A model generated the notes under the pieces. That model worked only from the letters and a program-made list of their open reading frames with translations. It was not told the origin of the DNA and did no database searches. A stretch of DNA of 64,000 nt from Allobosea sp. LC85. Its GTDB lineage: Bacteria > Pseudomonadota > Alphaproteobacteria > Rhizobiales > Beijerinckiaceae. Below, in pieces: positions 1 through 8,757 of the stretch. The DNA lies in assembly GCF_000735605.1 (NCBI RefSeq), contig NZ_JPKG01000057.1, positions 80,650-144,649 on the forward strand, in the 5' to 3' direction. Positions within the stretch are counted from its first letter, which is position 1, and each line of letters starts with the position of its first letter. Both the position numbers and the translations under genes were made by a program.

Positions 1-619
1 CGTATTCCAGCCGCTCGCGAAGTCCTTCGCGCTGCTTGTCGGACGAGAGCTTGGGAGGGTGGCGATATCGGAACACGCCCTGTTCCATCAGGGCGTGGGC
101 GGCGTCGAGAACGGCCTCCACCGCCGCAACGCCGTGCCTTTCCTCGCAGCGGGCGATGTAGCCCTTGGCAAAATCCAGATAGCCCAGGATCGCGCCGGCA
201 TCGGTCCATTGGCGGAACAGGTAGTTGTTCTTGAAGAAGTGGTTGTGCCCGAAAGCCGCATGCGCCGTCACCAGGGCTTGCAGCGCCATGGTGTTCTCTT
301 CCATCAGGTAAACGATGCAGGGATTGGAGTTGATGACGAGCTCATAGGCGAGGCCGCGGCCAGCCTTGCGATAGAGCAGCTCATGGTGGAGGAAATGCTT
401 GCCGAACGACCAGTGCCGATACATCAGCGGCATACCGATGGACGAATAGGCGTCGAGCATCTGCTCCGAGGAGATCACCTCCAGCTGCACCGGGTAGACA
501 TCGAGCTGGAGCTCCTCTTTCGCAACCATCTCGATGACGTCGTAAGCACGCGACAATGTCCCGAAGTTCCAGTCCGAGCCAGAAAACAGCAGGTCGGATC
601 CAGGCGCATGTCTGGGCAT
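1..619 (-). CDS. spoVR: SpoVR family protein (N-terminal part, cut by window edge)
   Basis: The reverse strand opens at ATG 619 and stays open to base 1, giving about 206 N-terminal residues. They contain SpoVR hallmarks: W-N-F near residue 17, MPLMYRHWSFGKHF, YELVINSNPCIVYLMEEN and GHNHFFKNNYLF. SpoVR/YcgB proteins are about 500 residues long, so more than half lies outside the window. The family is cytoplasmic and conserved next to prkA and yeaH in proteobacteria, where the cluster is linked to stationary phase and starvation; its biochemistry is unresolved. The start lies 10 bases after the yeaH stop, so the three genes are probably one operon. Assignment is firm; the function is family-level. 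Confidence 0.93.
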   Translation of the reverse strand, partial: MPRHAPGSDLLFSGSDWNFGTLSRAYDVIEMVAKEELQLDVYPVQLEVISSEQMLDAYSSIGMPLMYRHWSFGKHFLHHELLYRKAGRGLAYELVINSNPCIVYLMEENTMALQALVTAHAAFGHNHFFKNNYLFRQWTDAGAILGYLDFAKGYIARCEERHGVAAVEAVLDAAHALMEQGVFRYRHPPKLSSDKQREGLRERLEY

Positions 620-629
620 CGCCACCCTC

Positions 630-1934
630 TCAGTTGCGCGGCCGCGCCGGCGGCCGCGTGAAGAGCTGCCGGAAGACCGGGTAGATGTCGGCGGCCCTGG
701 CGATGCGGCTCATGTCGAAATTCGACCATCTGTCCTTGACCGCACGATAGGCGCGCCAGAGCGAGGTGCCGTTATCCGCGGTGCCGAAGATCTCGCTCTC
801 GCGTTCGTCGATGATCTCGACATAGGCGAAATACTGGCACAGGCGCATGATCTCGCCGTCCATCAGGCGCAGGCAACGCTCGGAATCCGTGGGGAGATTG
901 TCGCCGTCCGACGCCTGCGCGGCGTAGATGTTCCAGTCCCGGCTGGGGTAGCGCTGCGCGATGATGCGCTGCATTTCCGCCAGCGCCGTGGACACGACGG
1001 TGCCTCCGCTCTGCGCGCTGAAAAAGAACGTTTCCTCATCCACTTCCTGGGCCATGTGGGTATGGCGGATGAAGACGATGTCCGTGCGGTCGTAGCGCCG
1101 CTTCAGGAACAGATGCAGCAGAACGAAGAAGCGCTTGGCGAGGTCCTTCTCGCGTTCACCCATCGAGCCGGAGACGTCCATGAGGCAGAACATGACCGCG
1201 TTTGCGTTCGGCTGAGGCTGGGGATCGAAGCGGTTGAAGCGGATATCGACCGGGTCGACGAAGGCAATCACCCGGCGCCGGCGCTCCAGCCGGTCGAGCT
1301 CGACGCGCAAGGCTGCGACGTCGGCGCGGGCGGCATCGGGTCCGTCGGCTTCGATCCGGGTCAGTTCGCGGAGGATGGCGTCGATCTCCTCGCGCTTGGG
1401 CCGCTGGAGGGCGATGCGGCGGCCATGGCTGTTTCGCATGGTGCGCGCGACATTGATGTTGGTCGGCGATCCGCTCGCCGAGAATCCGGCCCGTCGCGGC
1501 TTGAAAGCGAGAATCTCCTTGAGATTGAGCTTGACCATGTCGGGAAGCTCGAGATCCTCGAAGAACAGGTCGAGCACCTCTTCGCGCGAGAGCACGAAGC
1601 GGAAATCATCCTCGGACGGCTGCAGGCCGGGCGACGATCCCGATCCACCGCCACGGCCCGGTTTCGGCAGCCTGTCGCCCGGTGCGAATTGCTTGTTTCC
1701 GGGCATGACACGCTGGCGGCGGCCGCTGTCGTTCTCGCTGCGGAAGCCTGGCTCGTCCGTTCCGTTCGCGGGCATCGAAACGGCATGCTCGCCGTCCACA
1801 TCGGTGATCTTGCCGGCCCGGATCTGTTCCTGGAGGCTGCGCTTCAGCTCCGCGCGCACGCGATGCAGGAAGCGCTGCCGGTTGCCCAGGCTCTTGTCCT
1901 TCGGGTTCAGGCGGCGGTCGATGAAGATCGGCAT
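630..1934 (-). CDS. yeaH: YeaH/YhbH family protein (DUF444)
   Basis: A 434-residue protein of the YeaH/YhbH family, about the usual length. The N-terminus MPIFIDRRLNPKDKSLGNRQ and the central segment VMFCLMDVSGSMGEREKDLA are diagnostic. The latter is a von Willebrand A-type MIDAS motif (D-x-S-G-S), so a metal-dependent adhesion-type fold is expected. A Gly-rich linker sits near residues 95-105. Family members are co-expressed with the PrkA kinase and SpoVR and are connected to the nutrient-stress response. The gene lies between prkA (18 bases upstream) and spoVR (10 bases downstream). Function beyond the family role cannot be read from sequence. Confidence 0.94.
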   Translation of the reverse strand: MPIFIDRRLNPKDKSLGNRQRFLHRVRAELKRSLQEQIRAGKITDVDGEHAVSMPANGTDEPGFRSENDSGRRQRVMPGNKQFAPGDRLPKPGRGGGSGSSPGLQPSEDDFRFVLSREEVLDLFFEDLELPDMVKLNLKEILAFKPRRAGFSASGSPTNINVARTMRNSHGRRIALQRPKREEIDAILRELTRIEADGPDAARADVAALRVELDRLERRRRVIAFVDPVDIRFNRFDPQPQPNANAVMFCLMDVSGSMGEREKDLAKRFFVLLHLFLKRRYDRTDIVFIRHTHMAQEVDEETFFFSAQSGGTVVSTALAEMQRIIAQRYPSRDWNIYAAQASDGDNLPTDSERCLRLMDGEIMRLCQYFAYVEIIDERESEIFGTADNGTSLWRAYRAVKDRWSNFDMSRIARAADIYPVFRQLFTRPPARPRN

Positions 1935-1952
1935 GGTACGCTCGGGCCGCCT

Positions 1953-3911
1953 TCAGCCCGCCTTGTTCACGCGCATGTACCAGTCCACCAGGCGCCGAAC
2001 CTGACGCTCGGTATAGCCTCGTTCGACCATGCGCTCCACGAATCCCTGGTGCCGTTTCTCGGTCACGCTGTCCTGCTTCGAGCCGAAGCTGATGATGGGC
2101 AGCAGATCCTCGACCTGCCCGAACATCCGCTTCTCGATGACCTCGCGGAGCTTTTCATAGCTGGTCCAGGACGGGTTGTGGCCATTGTTCCTGGCCCGGG
2201 CCCGCAAGGTGAACTTCACGACCTCGTTGCGGAAATCCTTGGGGTTGGCGATGCCGGCCGGCTTTTCGATCTGCGACAATTCGTTGTCCAGAACCTGCCG
2301 ATTGAGGATCTGGCCGGTATCGGGGTCCTTGTAGTCCTGATCCTCGACCCAGGCGTCGGCATAGGCGATGTAGCGGTCGAACAGGTTCTGGCCGTATTCG
2401 CCATAGGATTCGAGATAGGCCTTCTGGATCTCGTGCCCGATGAATTCGGCGTAGCGCGTCGCAAGCTCCGACTTGATGAAGTTGAGATAGGCCGCTTCCG
2501 CCTCCTTGGGGAACTGTTCGCGTTTGATCGCGCCCTCCAGGATGTACATCAGGTGCACAGGGTCGGCGGCCAGTTCCTCGGTGTCGTAGTTAAAGGTCTG
2601 CGAGAGGATCTTGAAGGCGAAGCGCGTGCTGACGCCGGTCATGCCCTCGTCGACCCCGGCCGCGTCGCGATACTCCTGGATGGCCTTCGCCCTGGGCTCC
2701 AGCTCCTTGAGGTTCTCGCCATCATAGACGCGCATCTTCGTATAGAGCGGCGAGTTCTCGAATTCGGTCAGCCGGGTCGAAACCGAGAACCGGCTGAGGA
2801 TGTCGAGCACTTCCGGCGCGCAGGGGCTGTCGGCCAATTCGCTCTCACGCAGCAGCTTCTCGTAGATCTGCCGCTCTTCGGTGACACGCAGGCAATAGGG
2901 AACCTTGACGACCAGGATGCGGTCGAGGAACGCCTCGTTGTTCTTGTTCTTCTTGAACTGGAGCCATTCGGACTCGTTGGAGTGCGCCAGGACGATGCCC
3001 TGATAGGGAAAGGCCCCGAAGTTCTCGGTGCCGTTGTAACTGCCCTCCTGGGTCGCGGTCAGCAAGGGATGCAGAACCTTGATCGGCGCCTTGAACATCT
3101 CGACGAATTCGAGCAGGCCCTGCGTCGTCCGGTTCAGCCCGCCGCTGTAGGAATAGGCGTCCGGATCCGACTGGCTGAAGTTTTCGAGCTGGCGGATGTC
3201 CACCTTGCCGACGAGCGCCGAGACATCCTGGTTGTTCTCGTCACCCGGCTCGGTCTTCGCGATGCCGATCTGCCGCAATCGCGAGGGCATCAGCCTGACG
3301 ACGCTGAACTTGGAGATGTCGCCGGAAAGCTCGTCGAGCCGCTTCGCCGCCCATGGCGAGATCAGGCCGTTCAATCGCCGCCGTGCGATGCCGTACTTGT
3401 CCTCGAAGAGATCGCCCATGCGGTCAGGATGGAACAGGCCCAGCGGCGATTCGAAGACCGGGCTGAGCCGATCCCCGACTTTGAGCGTGTAGAACGGACG
3501 CTCCTCCATCAGCTTCTTGAGCCGTTCGGCAAGGGAGGATTTGCCGCCCCCGACTGGACCGAGGAGGTAGAGGATCTGCTTGCGCTCCTCCAATCCCTGG
3601 GATGCATAGCGGAAATAGCCAGCGATCCTCTCGATCGTATCCTCCATGCCGAAGAAATCGGCGAACGCGGGATAGATCTTGATCGTCCTGTTCGCGAATA
3701 TCCGGCCCAGGCGCTCGTTCCGGCTCGTATCGAGCAATTTCGGCGCGCCGATCGCATCGACCATTCGTTCGGCCGCGGAGGCATACATCGACTTGTCTTC
3801 GCGGCACGCCAGAAGGTATTCCTGCAGGCTCATCTCCTCCTGCGAATAATTTCGGTAATCCTCGGAAAATAGGCGGAATACCTCGCTGTCTCTCTCGATC
3901 ATGGTAGCCAT
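1953..3911 (-). CDS. prkA: PrkA family serine protein kinase / AAA+ protein
   Basis: About 652 residues, close to E. coli YeaG (about 640). A Walker A motif, LLGPVGGGKSSLAERL, lies near residue 100, followed by an AAA+ core with AKTEPGDENNQDVSALVGK and a C-terminal region typical of PrkA (SYEKLREVIEKRMF). PrkA proteins were described as serine kinases, and later work on relatives suggests an AAA+ protease-like activity, so the reaction is debated. First gene of the prkA-yeaH-spoVR cluster, which in enterobacteria answers to nitrogen and carbon starvation. I chose ATG 3911 (MATMIERDSE) because the N-terminus then matches family length; an in-frame ATG at 3947 would add 12 residues and ATG 3902 would remove three. 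Confidence 0.93.
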   Translation of the reverse strand: MATMIERDSEVFRLFSEDYRNYSQEEMSLQEYLLACREDKSMYASAAERMVDAIGAPKLLDTSRNERLGRIFANRTIKIYPAFADFFGMEDTIERIAGYFRYASQGLEERKQILYLLGPVGGGKSSLAERLKKLMEERPFYTLKVGDRLSPVFESPLGLFHPDRMGDLFEDKYGIARRRLNGLISPWAAKRLDELSGDISKFSVVRLMPSRLRQIGIAKTEPGDENNQDVSALVGKVDIRQLENFSQSDPDAYSYSGGLNRTTQGLLEFVEMFKAPIKVLHPLLTATQEGSYNGTENFGAFPYQGIVLAHSNESEWLQFKKNKNNEAFLDRILVVKVPYCLRVTEERQIYEKLLRESELADSPCAPEVLDILSRFSVSTRLTEFENSPLYTKMRVYDGENLKELEPRAKAIQEYRDAAGVDEGMTGVSTRFAFKILSQTFNYDTEELAADPVHLMYILEGAIKREQFPKEAEAAYLNFIKSELATRYAEFIGHEIQKAYLESYGEYGQNLFDRYIAYADAWVEDQDYKDPDTGQILNRQVLDNELSQIEKPAGIANPKDFRNEVVKFTLRARARNNGHNPSWTSYEKLREVIEKRMFGQVEDLLPIISFGSKQDSVTEKRHQGFVERMVERGYTERQVRRLVDWYMRVNKAG

Positions 3912-4254
3912 CCCGCGATAGTCAGAGTTGTCGGCAACCCCAAACATTCAACCAATGATGGTCTCGCAAGTTCCTGCCCAATGGCACTTTGATCCCTGCC
4001 GGAGACCCCAGCATTCTGCCGCTGGCGGCGAGCGCGCTGTGGAGCTAGCTTCGGGTCGAGACGTCAGTCGTTCCGCCGCAAACGCCAACCGCTTCATGGC
4101 ATGCTCCCCTTGATCATAGCACGGACGCGACCGCGCGCGGCGACCATGTGCCGTCGGTCACTGCCGGTTTTGGCCAATAGGGCCGCACATAGAGCCCGCA
4201 CATAGAGCGAGACGGTCGCGTTGCTCCGCCGAGGGGGGCTCGTGGCGAGCGTGC
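3912..4254. other. intergenic region upstream of prkA
   Basis: About 340 bases between the prkA start and the end of the next gene. It must hold the promoter for the prkA-yeaH-spoVR cluster, but I could not pick a clear sigma-54 (GG-N10-GC) or other promoter with confidence. A short direct duplication (cacatagagc twice, around 4186-4209) is visible. No gene-like reading frame or RNA gene was recognised. Confidence 0.4.
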
Positions 4255-5259
4255 TCAGAATTTCGCAGTCAGCGGCGCGGGCGGGGCCGGTGGTGCCTGC
4301 CCGCCCAGGGGAAAGGCGATGCTGAGCAGCCCGATCGTGCCGCGGGCCCGGTTCTCGACCTCGACCTCGCGCATGATCTTCAGCCGTGCCGAGATCGGGA
4401 TGCGGCCCAGCTCGAAATTGTAGCCGATGGTGCCGCCGACGGCGGTGACGCGACCCCGATAGGACCCGAGCGAGGCGCCGGCCCCGCCGTCTCCGCTCAC
4501 CTGCTGGTAGTGGCCGACGATCACACCGACCGAAAATTCCTTCGTCAGGTTCTTGGTCACGGCAAGATCGGCATGGAAGGCATTGCCGCTGCGATAATCG
4601 GTTGCCTGGTTGGTGCCGTTGATCTCGAGCCCGACCGTCGTCGAGATATCGAGGCCGATCGCCGGATCGAGATAGGTCACGGCGGCGTAGACGTCACCGA
4701 TCCAGCGATTGAAGGCGAGATTGGAGAGTTCGCCCTCCTGATAGGCGCCGGCGGGAATGCTCACCGACACGCCGGTGACCCAGTGGAATTTTTCGGCATG
4801 CCAGCCGATCAGGGCCGAGGCGATCGGGTCGCCGAGATTGAAGGTGGCATCACGTTGCGAGAAGGCGAAGCTGCGCCCGAGCCGCGGCGCGGTGATCAGC
4901 GCGCCGGCGCTGATCCGCGGCACGCCGACCGGCACGGCAACCGCGAAGGCCAGATTGCCGCCGAGAATCTGCAGCGGCGTCACCCAGGTCGGCGTCAGGA
5001 AGGCGGCACGCGCCTCGACCTTCACATTGGCGAGCACCGCGCCGCCGATCTGGGTCTGCGTCGCGGCGGAAAGGCGCCCGGAATAGCTGTAGAAATCGGT
5101 CTCGAAGTAGAAGCCGGGGGGCGGCAGCACGCCGGCCAGCGGCCCGTGAATGCCGGGCACATAGAGACTGGCGCCACCCTCCGTCGCCCGTGCGGCCGTC
5201 AGTGCGAGGCCGGCCAGGAGGCAAGCCGCAATACCGACTTTCAAGACAGCCAGCCACAT
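4255..5259 (-). CDS. MetA/SphA-like outer membrane beta-barrel protein
   Basis: 334 residues from ATG 5259, which has a GGAG seven bases upstream and begins a standard signal peptide (MWLAVLKVGIAACLLAGLAL, cleavage near TAARA). The mature part alternates short hydrophobic and polar stretches with many Gly and aromatic residues and has the opening GASLYVPG-HGPLAGVLPPPGFYF, as in the phenol-degradation meta-pathway (MetA/SphA) outer-membrane family, PF13557-like. Such proteins are thought to be channels for aromatic or other hydrophobic substrates. No catabolic genes adjoin it, so the substrate is unknown. An upstream in-frame start at 5346 would put 29 residues ahead of the signal peptide and is unlikely. 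Confidence 0.75.
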   Translation of the reverse strand: MWLAVLKVGIAACLLAGLALTAARATEGGASLYVPGIHGPLAGVLPPPGFYFETDFYSYSGRLSAATQTQIGGAVLANVKVEARAAFLTPTWVTPLQILGGNLAFAVAVPVGVPRISAGALITAPRLGRSFAFSQRDATFNLGDPIASALIGWHAEKFHWVTGVSVSIPAGAYQEGELSNLAFNRWIGDVYAAVTYLDPAIGLDISTTVGLEINGTNQATDYRSGNAFHADLAVTKNLTKEFSVGVIVGHYQQVSGDGGAGASLGSYRGRVTAVGGTIGYNFELGRIPISARLKIMREVEVENRARGTIGLLSIAFPLGGQAPPAPPAPLTAKF

Positions 5260-5506
5260 CGGAGCGCTCCACACCGCGAATCCCCAGAGGCTGAGCCCAT
5301 CCCGACCGGCCGTCAAGAATGCAGCAGCAGGCGAGGGGGATCGCATCCTGAGGACGCTTTCCTGTGCCGGGCTGTCGGGCGAGCCATTCGTTGAGCGCGT
5401 CGCGAACCGGATCAGTTCGGCGGCCTCCTTCCTCTTCCGAGGCCGCTCGTCAGCGGCCCCAGGCGTTCGACAATGCGGGGGGACGTCCAGCGAAGTGAGG
5501 CCCTGT

Positions 5507-5725
5507 TCAGGCCGCGCTCGTCATCCGCGGTCCCCCGGGGGGCGATTCCTTGCGCGTCTCATAGGCGACGATTGCCGCCCTGAGCGCGTCCAGCTCGATT
5601 GCCTCCACCGATTGGGGTTTTGCATCCTCGATCTGGCCAATGCGCTGCAGCGCATAGCGATAATCCTCATGGCAGGTAATGCAGACGGTCGGCGTTTCCG
5701 GTTTGAGTTCGGGAACCGCGGTCAT
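5507..5725 (-). CDS. small CxxCH-motif protein
   Basis: A 72-residue protein with a GGAGC Shine-Dalgarno-like stretch before ATG 5725. The only recognisable motif is VCITCHEDYRYAL near residues 14-26, a CxxCH signature. The rest (QRIGQIEDAKPQSVEAIEL onwards) looks helical. There is no signal peptide, so the CxxCH is probably not a haem c site, since haem attachment occurs in the periplasm; metal or redox use is possible. It sits alone between the outer-membrane protein and PBP1A. Not recognised as a named family; small size lowers certainty that it is expressed. Confidence 0.5.
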   Translation of the reverse strand: MTAVPELKPETPTVCITCHEDYRYALQRIGQIEDAKPQSVEAIELDALRAAIVAYETRKESPPGGPRMTSAA

Positions 5726-5873
5726 CGGATTGCTCCTTCCGTGGCTGATCCCAAAAATTTATCGCGAGCGAGACGGTTTTCAAGAGGGTTTTGGGCTGTC
5801 TCGCGTCTCCGAAAGCTGCGGCGTCCTCGATGCGTGTGCAACGAGCTCGGCCTTGGGCTGAGTGACGGGGATT

Positions 5874-7955
5874 TCAGAGCCCGAACAGTCTCTCGAAGAA
5901 GCTCTTCTGGCGCTTGGCGCGCTGCCGGGGCTTGCCGCTTTCATTGGCGTAGCGCGTCTGTCCGGCGCCGGCCACGCCCGCCAGGGCGACCGGCTTCTGG
6001 TCCTTGAGGGCGATCTTCATGAAATTGTGCCAGATGTCGGTCGGCAGGTTGCCACCGGATACGCCCTTGGTGGGCGTGCTGTCGTCGTTGCCGAGCCAGA
6101 CGCCGGCAACCAGATTGCCGGTGAAGCCCACGAACCAGGCGTCCTTGTAGTCATTGGTGGTGCCGCTCTTGCCAGCCATGGGCCAGCCGGGCATCCGCGC
6201 CCTTTGGGCCGTGCCGATGACGAAGACGTTGTGCATCATCTCGTTCAGCATCGCATCGGTGCCTGGATCGATGATCCGGTTCGGATCGCCCGGCGCCGGG
6301 CGGTTGAAGATTGGCTTGCCATCCGCAGCCTTCACCTCGGTGATCACGTAGGGCACGACCCCGAAGCCGCCATTGGCGAAGGTGGCATAGGCGCCCACGA
6401 GCTCAAGCGGCGTGACTTCGGAGGTTCCGAGCGCGATCGAGGGGTCGGCCTGGAGCGGCGAGGTGATGCCGAGGCGCTGTGCCGTTTGCACGACGGCCTG
6501 GGGACCGACCTCCATGTTGAGCTTCACCGCCACCGTGTTGAGCGAGAGTGCGAGCGCATTGCGCAGGCTGATCGGCCCCCGATAGCCGCGGTCATAGTTC
6601 TCAGGCTTCCAGCCGTTGATGTTGACCGGTGAATCCGAGCGCACGCTGTCGGGGCGAAGCCCCCGCTCGAGCGCCGTCAGATAGACGAAGGGCTTGAAGG
6701 ACGAGCCCGGCTGGCGGCGGGCGGAGGTCGCCCGGTTGAACTGGCTCGTCTCGTAGTCGCGGCCACCCACGAGCGCTGTCACGGCCCCATCCGGCCGCAT
6801 CGCCACGAAGGCGCCCTGGCTCACATTGAACTTCTGGCCCCGGGCGTTGAGTTCGTCGACGAGCACCCGCTCGGCCGCCGCCTGCAGGGATGGCTCGAGG
6901 GTGGTCGAGACCACGATGTCGGAATCGACGGCGCCGACGACGTCGTCGAGCACGTCCATCACGTAGTCAGCGGCATAATTGGCGGAGCCGGCTGCTTTGG
7001 GACGCACGGGCTCGGCCGGTGCGCTGAGAGCCGTGCTGGCCATGTCGGGCGTGATGAAGCCGAGCTCCTTCATCGCCGCGATCACGCGTTCGGCGCGGGC
7101 TTGGGCTGCCTCGCGGTTGCGGCTGGGGGCCAGGCGCGACGGGGACTGGACGAGGCCAGCCAGCAGGGCGGCTTCCGACAGCGACACGGTGCGGGCCGAC
7201 TTGCCGAAATAGCGCTGGGCCGCGGCCTCGACACCATAGGCACCCGCGCCGAAATAGACCCGGTTGAGATAGAGTTCGAGAATCTGGTCCTTGCTGTAGC
7301 TGCGCTCCAGCCAGAGCGACAGGATCGCTTCCTGGATCTTGCGCGAGACCGTGCGCTCCTGGGTCAGGAACAGGTTCTTCGCGAGCTGCTGGGTCAGCGT
7401 CGAGCCGCCCTGGAGGCCTCCGTCATGGCTCAGATTGCGGTAGGCTGCGCGGGCGAGGCCCATCAGGTCGACGCCCCAATGGTCGTAGAAGCGCCGGTCC
7501 TCGATGGCGACGAAAGCCTGGGGCAGGGCGGGCGGCAACTCCCCCAGGGAGATTTCGCGGCCGCCCGTCTCGCCGCGATTGGCGAGAGGCGAGCCGTCGC
7601 TCGCCAGGATGGCGATGTTGGGGGGCCGTTTCGGCACCGTGAGCTGAGCGAGCGGAGGCAGCTGCGAGGCGTAATAGGCGACGACGCCGCTGAGGCCGAT
7701 CAGGCCACAAAGGCAGAGCACGAGCCCGGCCCAAGCCAGCTTTCGGAGGCAAGCCAGCTTTCTCGGGACCAAGCCGGCGCCCGCGCGCCGGGGCGTCCCG
7801 GGCTGGCGAGACGCGTCATCGCTGGTTTGAGAGGCCGGCCCGCGCGCCGTGCTCTCGCCCTCTCGGTCCTCGGAGGTGGGGCGAGAATCCAGCTCCTGCG
7901 CGTCCGTCGCCAGCGCGTCGACAACCGGCTCGCGCCGGCCACATCCGTTCGCCAC
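5874..7955 (-). CDS. mrcA: penicillin-binding protein 1A (GT51 transglycosylase / transpeptidase)
   Basis: A 693-residue class A PBP building periplasmic peptidoglycan. After a charged, Pro-rich cytoplasmic tail of about 70 residues comes one membrane anchor (WAGLVLCLCGLIGLSGVVAY). The GT51 domain shows IEDRRFYDHWGVD, with the catalytic Glu, and GGSTLTQQLAKNLFL. The transpeptidase domain shows the active-site serine in PGSSFKPF, S-L-N in ALSLNTVAVKLN, and KSGTTNDYKDAWFVGFT as the KTG-type box, so all catalytic motifs are intact. The C-terminus is basic (KRQKSFFERLFGL). The assigned start is GTG at 7955; no in-frame ATG precedes the membrane segment, so the exact N-terminus is uncertain. Monocistronic in appearance. 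Confidence 0.93.
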   Translation of the reverse strand: MANGCGRREPVVDALATDAQELDSRPTSEDREGESTARGPASQTSDDASRQPGTPRRAGAGLVPRKLACLRKLAWAGLVLCLCGLIGLSGVVAYYASQLPPLAQLTVPKRPPNIAILASDGSPLANRGETGGREISLGELPPALPQAFVAIEDRRFYDHWGVDLMGLARAAYRNLSHDGGLQGGSTLTQQLAKNLFLTQERTVSRKIQEAILSLWLERSYSKDQILELYLNRVYFGAGAYGVEAAAQRYFGKSARTVSLSEAALLAGLVQSPSRLAPSRNREAAQARAERVIAAMKELGFITPDMASTALSAPAEPVRPKAAGSANYAADYVMDVLDDVVGAVDSDIVVSTTLEPSLQAAAERVLVDELNARGQKFNVSQGAFVAMRPDGAVTALVGGRDYETSQFNRATSARRQPGSSFKPFVYLTALERGLRPDSVRSDSPVNINGWKPENYDRGYRGPISLRNALALSLNTVAVKLNMEVGPQAVVQTAQRLGITSPLQADPSIALGTSEVTPLELVGAYATFANGGFGVVPYVITEVKAADGKPIFNRPAPGDPNRIIDPGTDAMLNEMMHNVFVIGTAQRARMPGWPMAGKSGTTNDYKDAWFVGFTGNLVAGVWLGNDDSTPTKGVSGGNLPTDIWHNFMKIALKDQKPVALAGVAGAGQTRYANESGKPRQRAKRQKSFFERLFGL

Positions 7956-8072
7956 CTGTGGTCAGCCCCCAATCCGCGCAGCCGGTGCAATCGGGCGCTT
8001 CTGACATCGGGTCTTGGCACAACTAAGACCAGGAGCGTGACATGCATGTCACGCTGGAGATCCTGCGCGCGC

Positions 8073-8408
8073 TTAGCCTTGGCCGGCCGATTTGAACGAG
8101 CCCCCGATATCGCCGGCGGTTCTGAAAGCTTCCATGGCCTCTGACGACGTCAGGACCGCCGTGGTCTTCATGTCTGTCACGCCGCCGCCGGCCAGTGCGA
8201 CGATCATGGCAGCGCTCATCGTCCTTTCGTCCGGCGTTTCGGCGATGACCAGCCAGCCGTTCTCATCGAGGGTGAAGTACCATGCAAGCAGCCGACCGCC
8301 GACCATTTCGAAGAGCTTGGCGACGGCGGTTTCGCGGTTCTCGGGCTTTGCCAGCATGCCCCGCAGGGCATCCCGAGAGTAATGTCCCTGGCAAATATAG
8401 ATCGGCAT
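8073..8408 (-). CDS. GYD domain protein
   Basis: 111 residues from ATG 8408, with a strong GGAGG upstream. It begins MPIYICQGHYSRDALRGMLA, includes GGRLLAWYFTLDENGWLVIAE and ends with a serine-rich tail. This matches the GYD family (PF08734), small ferredoxin-like dimeric alpha/beta-barrel proteins of unknown function common in Rhizobiales. A longer in-frame reading would run back through the family A repeats and is artefactual. No operon partner is evident: PBP1A upstream is on the same strand but separated, and the repeats lie on the 5' side. Confidence 0.85.
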   Translation of the reverse strand: MPIYICQGHYSRDALRGMLAKPENRETAVAKLFEMVGGRLLAWYFTLDENGWLVIAETPDERTMSAAMIVALAGGGVTDMKTTAVLTSSEAMEAFRTAGDIGGSFKSAGQG

Positions 8409-8501
8409 GAATGCTTCCCTCCGGCGCGGTTGGCTCGATCGTCCCTCATGCTCTTTAAAGAGACCGCCGGCGCATTCGGCGACCAGGATCGGTACTGTAA
8501 A

Positions 8502-8704
8502 GCATCGGCCCGAAAAGTGGATTGCGGTTTTCGGGCCAGCCGATGCAAACACAAAGAGTTGCATCGGCCCGAAAAGTGGATTGCGGTTTTCGGGCCAGCC
8601 GATGCAAACACAAAGAGTTGCATCGGCCCGAAAAGTGGATTGCGGTTTTCGGGCCAGCCGATGCAAACACAAAGGGCTGGATCGTCGGACCGGATACGGT
8701 CCGT
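8502..8704. repeat. family A palindromic repeat, three tandem 59-bp copies plus tail palindrome
   Basis: Units 8502-8560, 8561-8619 and 8620-8678 are identical apart from three bases at the end of the third. Each unit is itself an imperfect palindrome: it opens with gcatcggcccgaaaa and closes with ttttcgggccagccgatgc, then a linker aaacacaaag. The array ends with a second palindrome, cggaccg-gata-cggtccg (8686-8703). Related single or double copies occur at 9913-10072, 13206-13301, 17551-17650, 18778-18875 and, diverged, 58522-58571. It behaves as a REP-like intergenic element. No REP-associated transposase lies in the window. Confidence 0.95.
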
Positions 8705-8757
8705 CAATCCGGCCGCAGATCACGCCCACGGCACCACCGATCGGCGCCAGTGACACG

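Noticed and set aside
1056..3872. 938-codon open frame antisense to yeaH and prkA
   Set aside because: Shadow of two strongly conserved genes; composition is low-complexity and it spans the junction of both.
8502..8678. Possible CRISPR array (three 59-bp direct repeats)
   Set aside because: There are no spacers between units, no cas genes, and each unit is a palindrome also found singly elsewhere.
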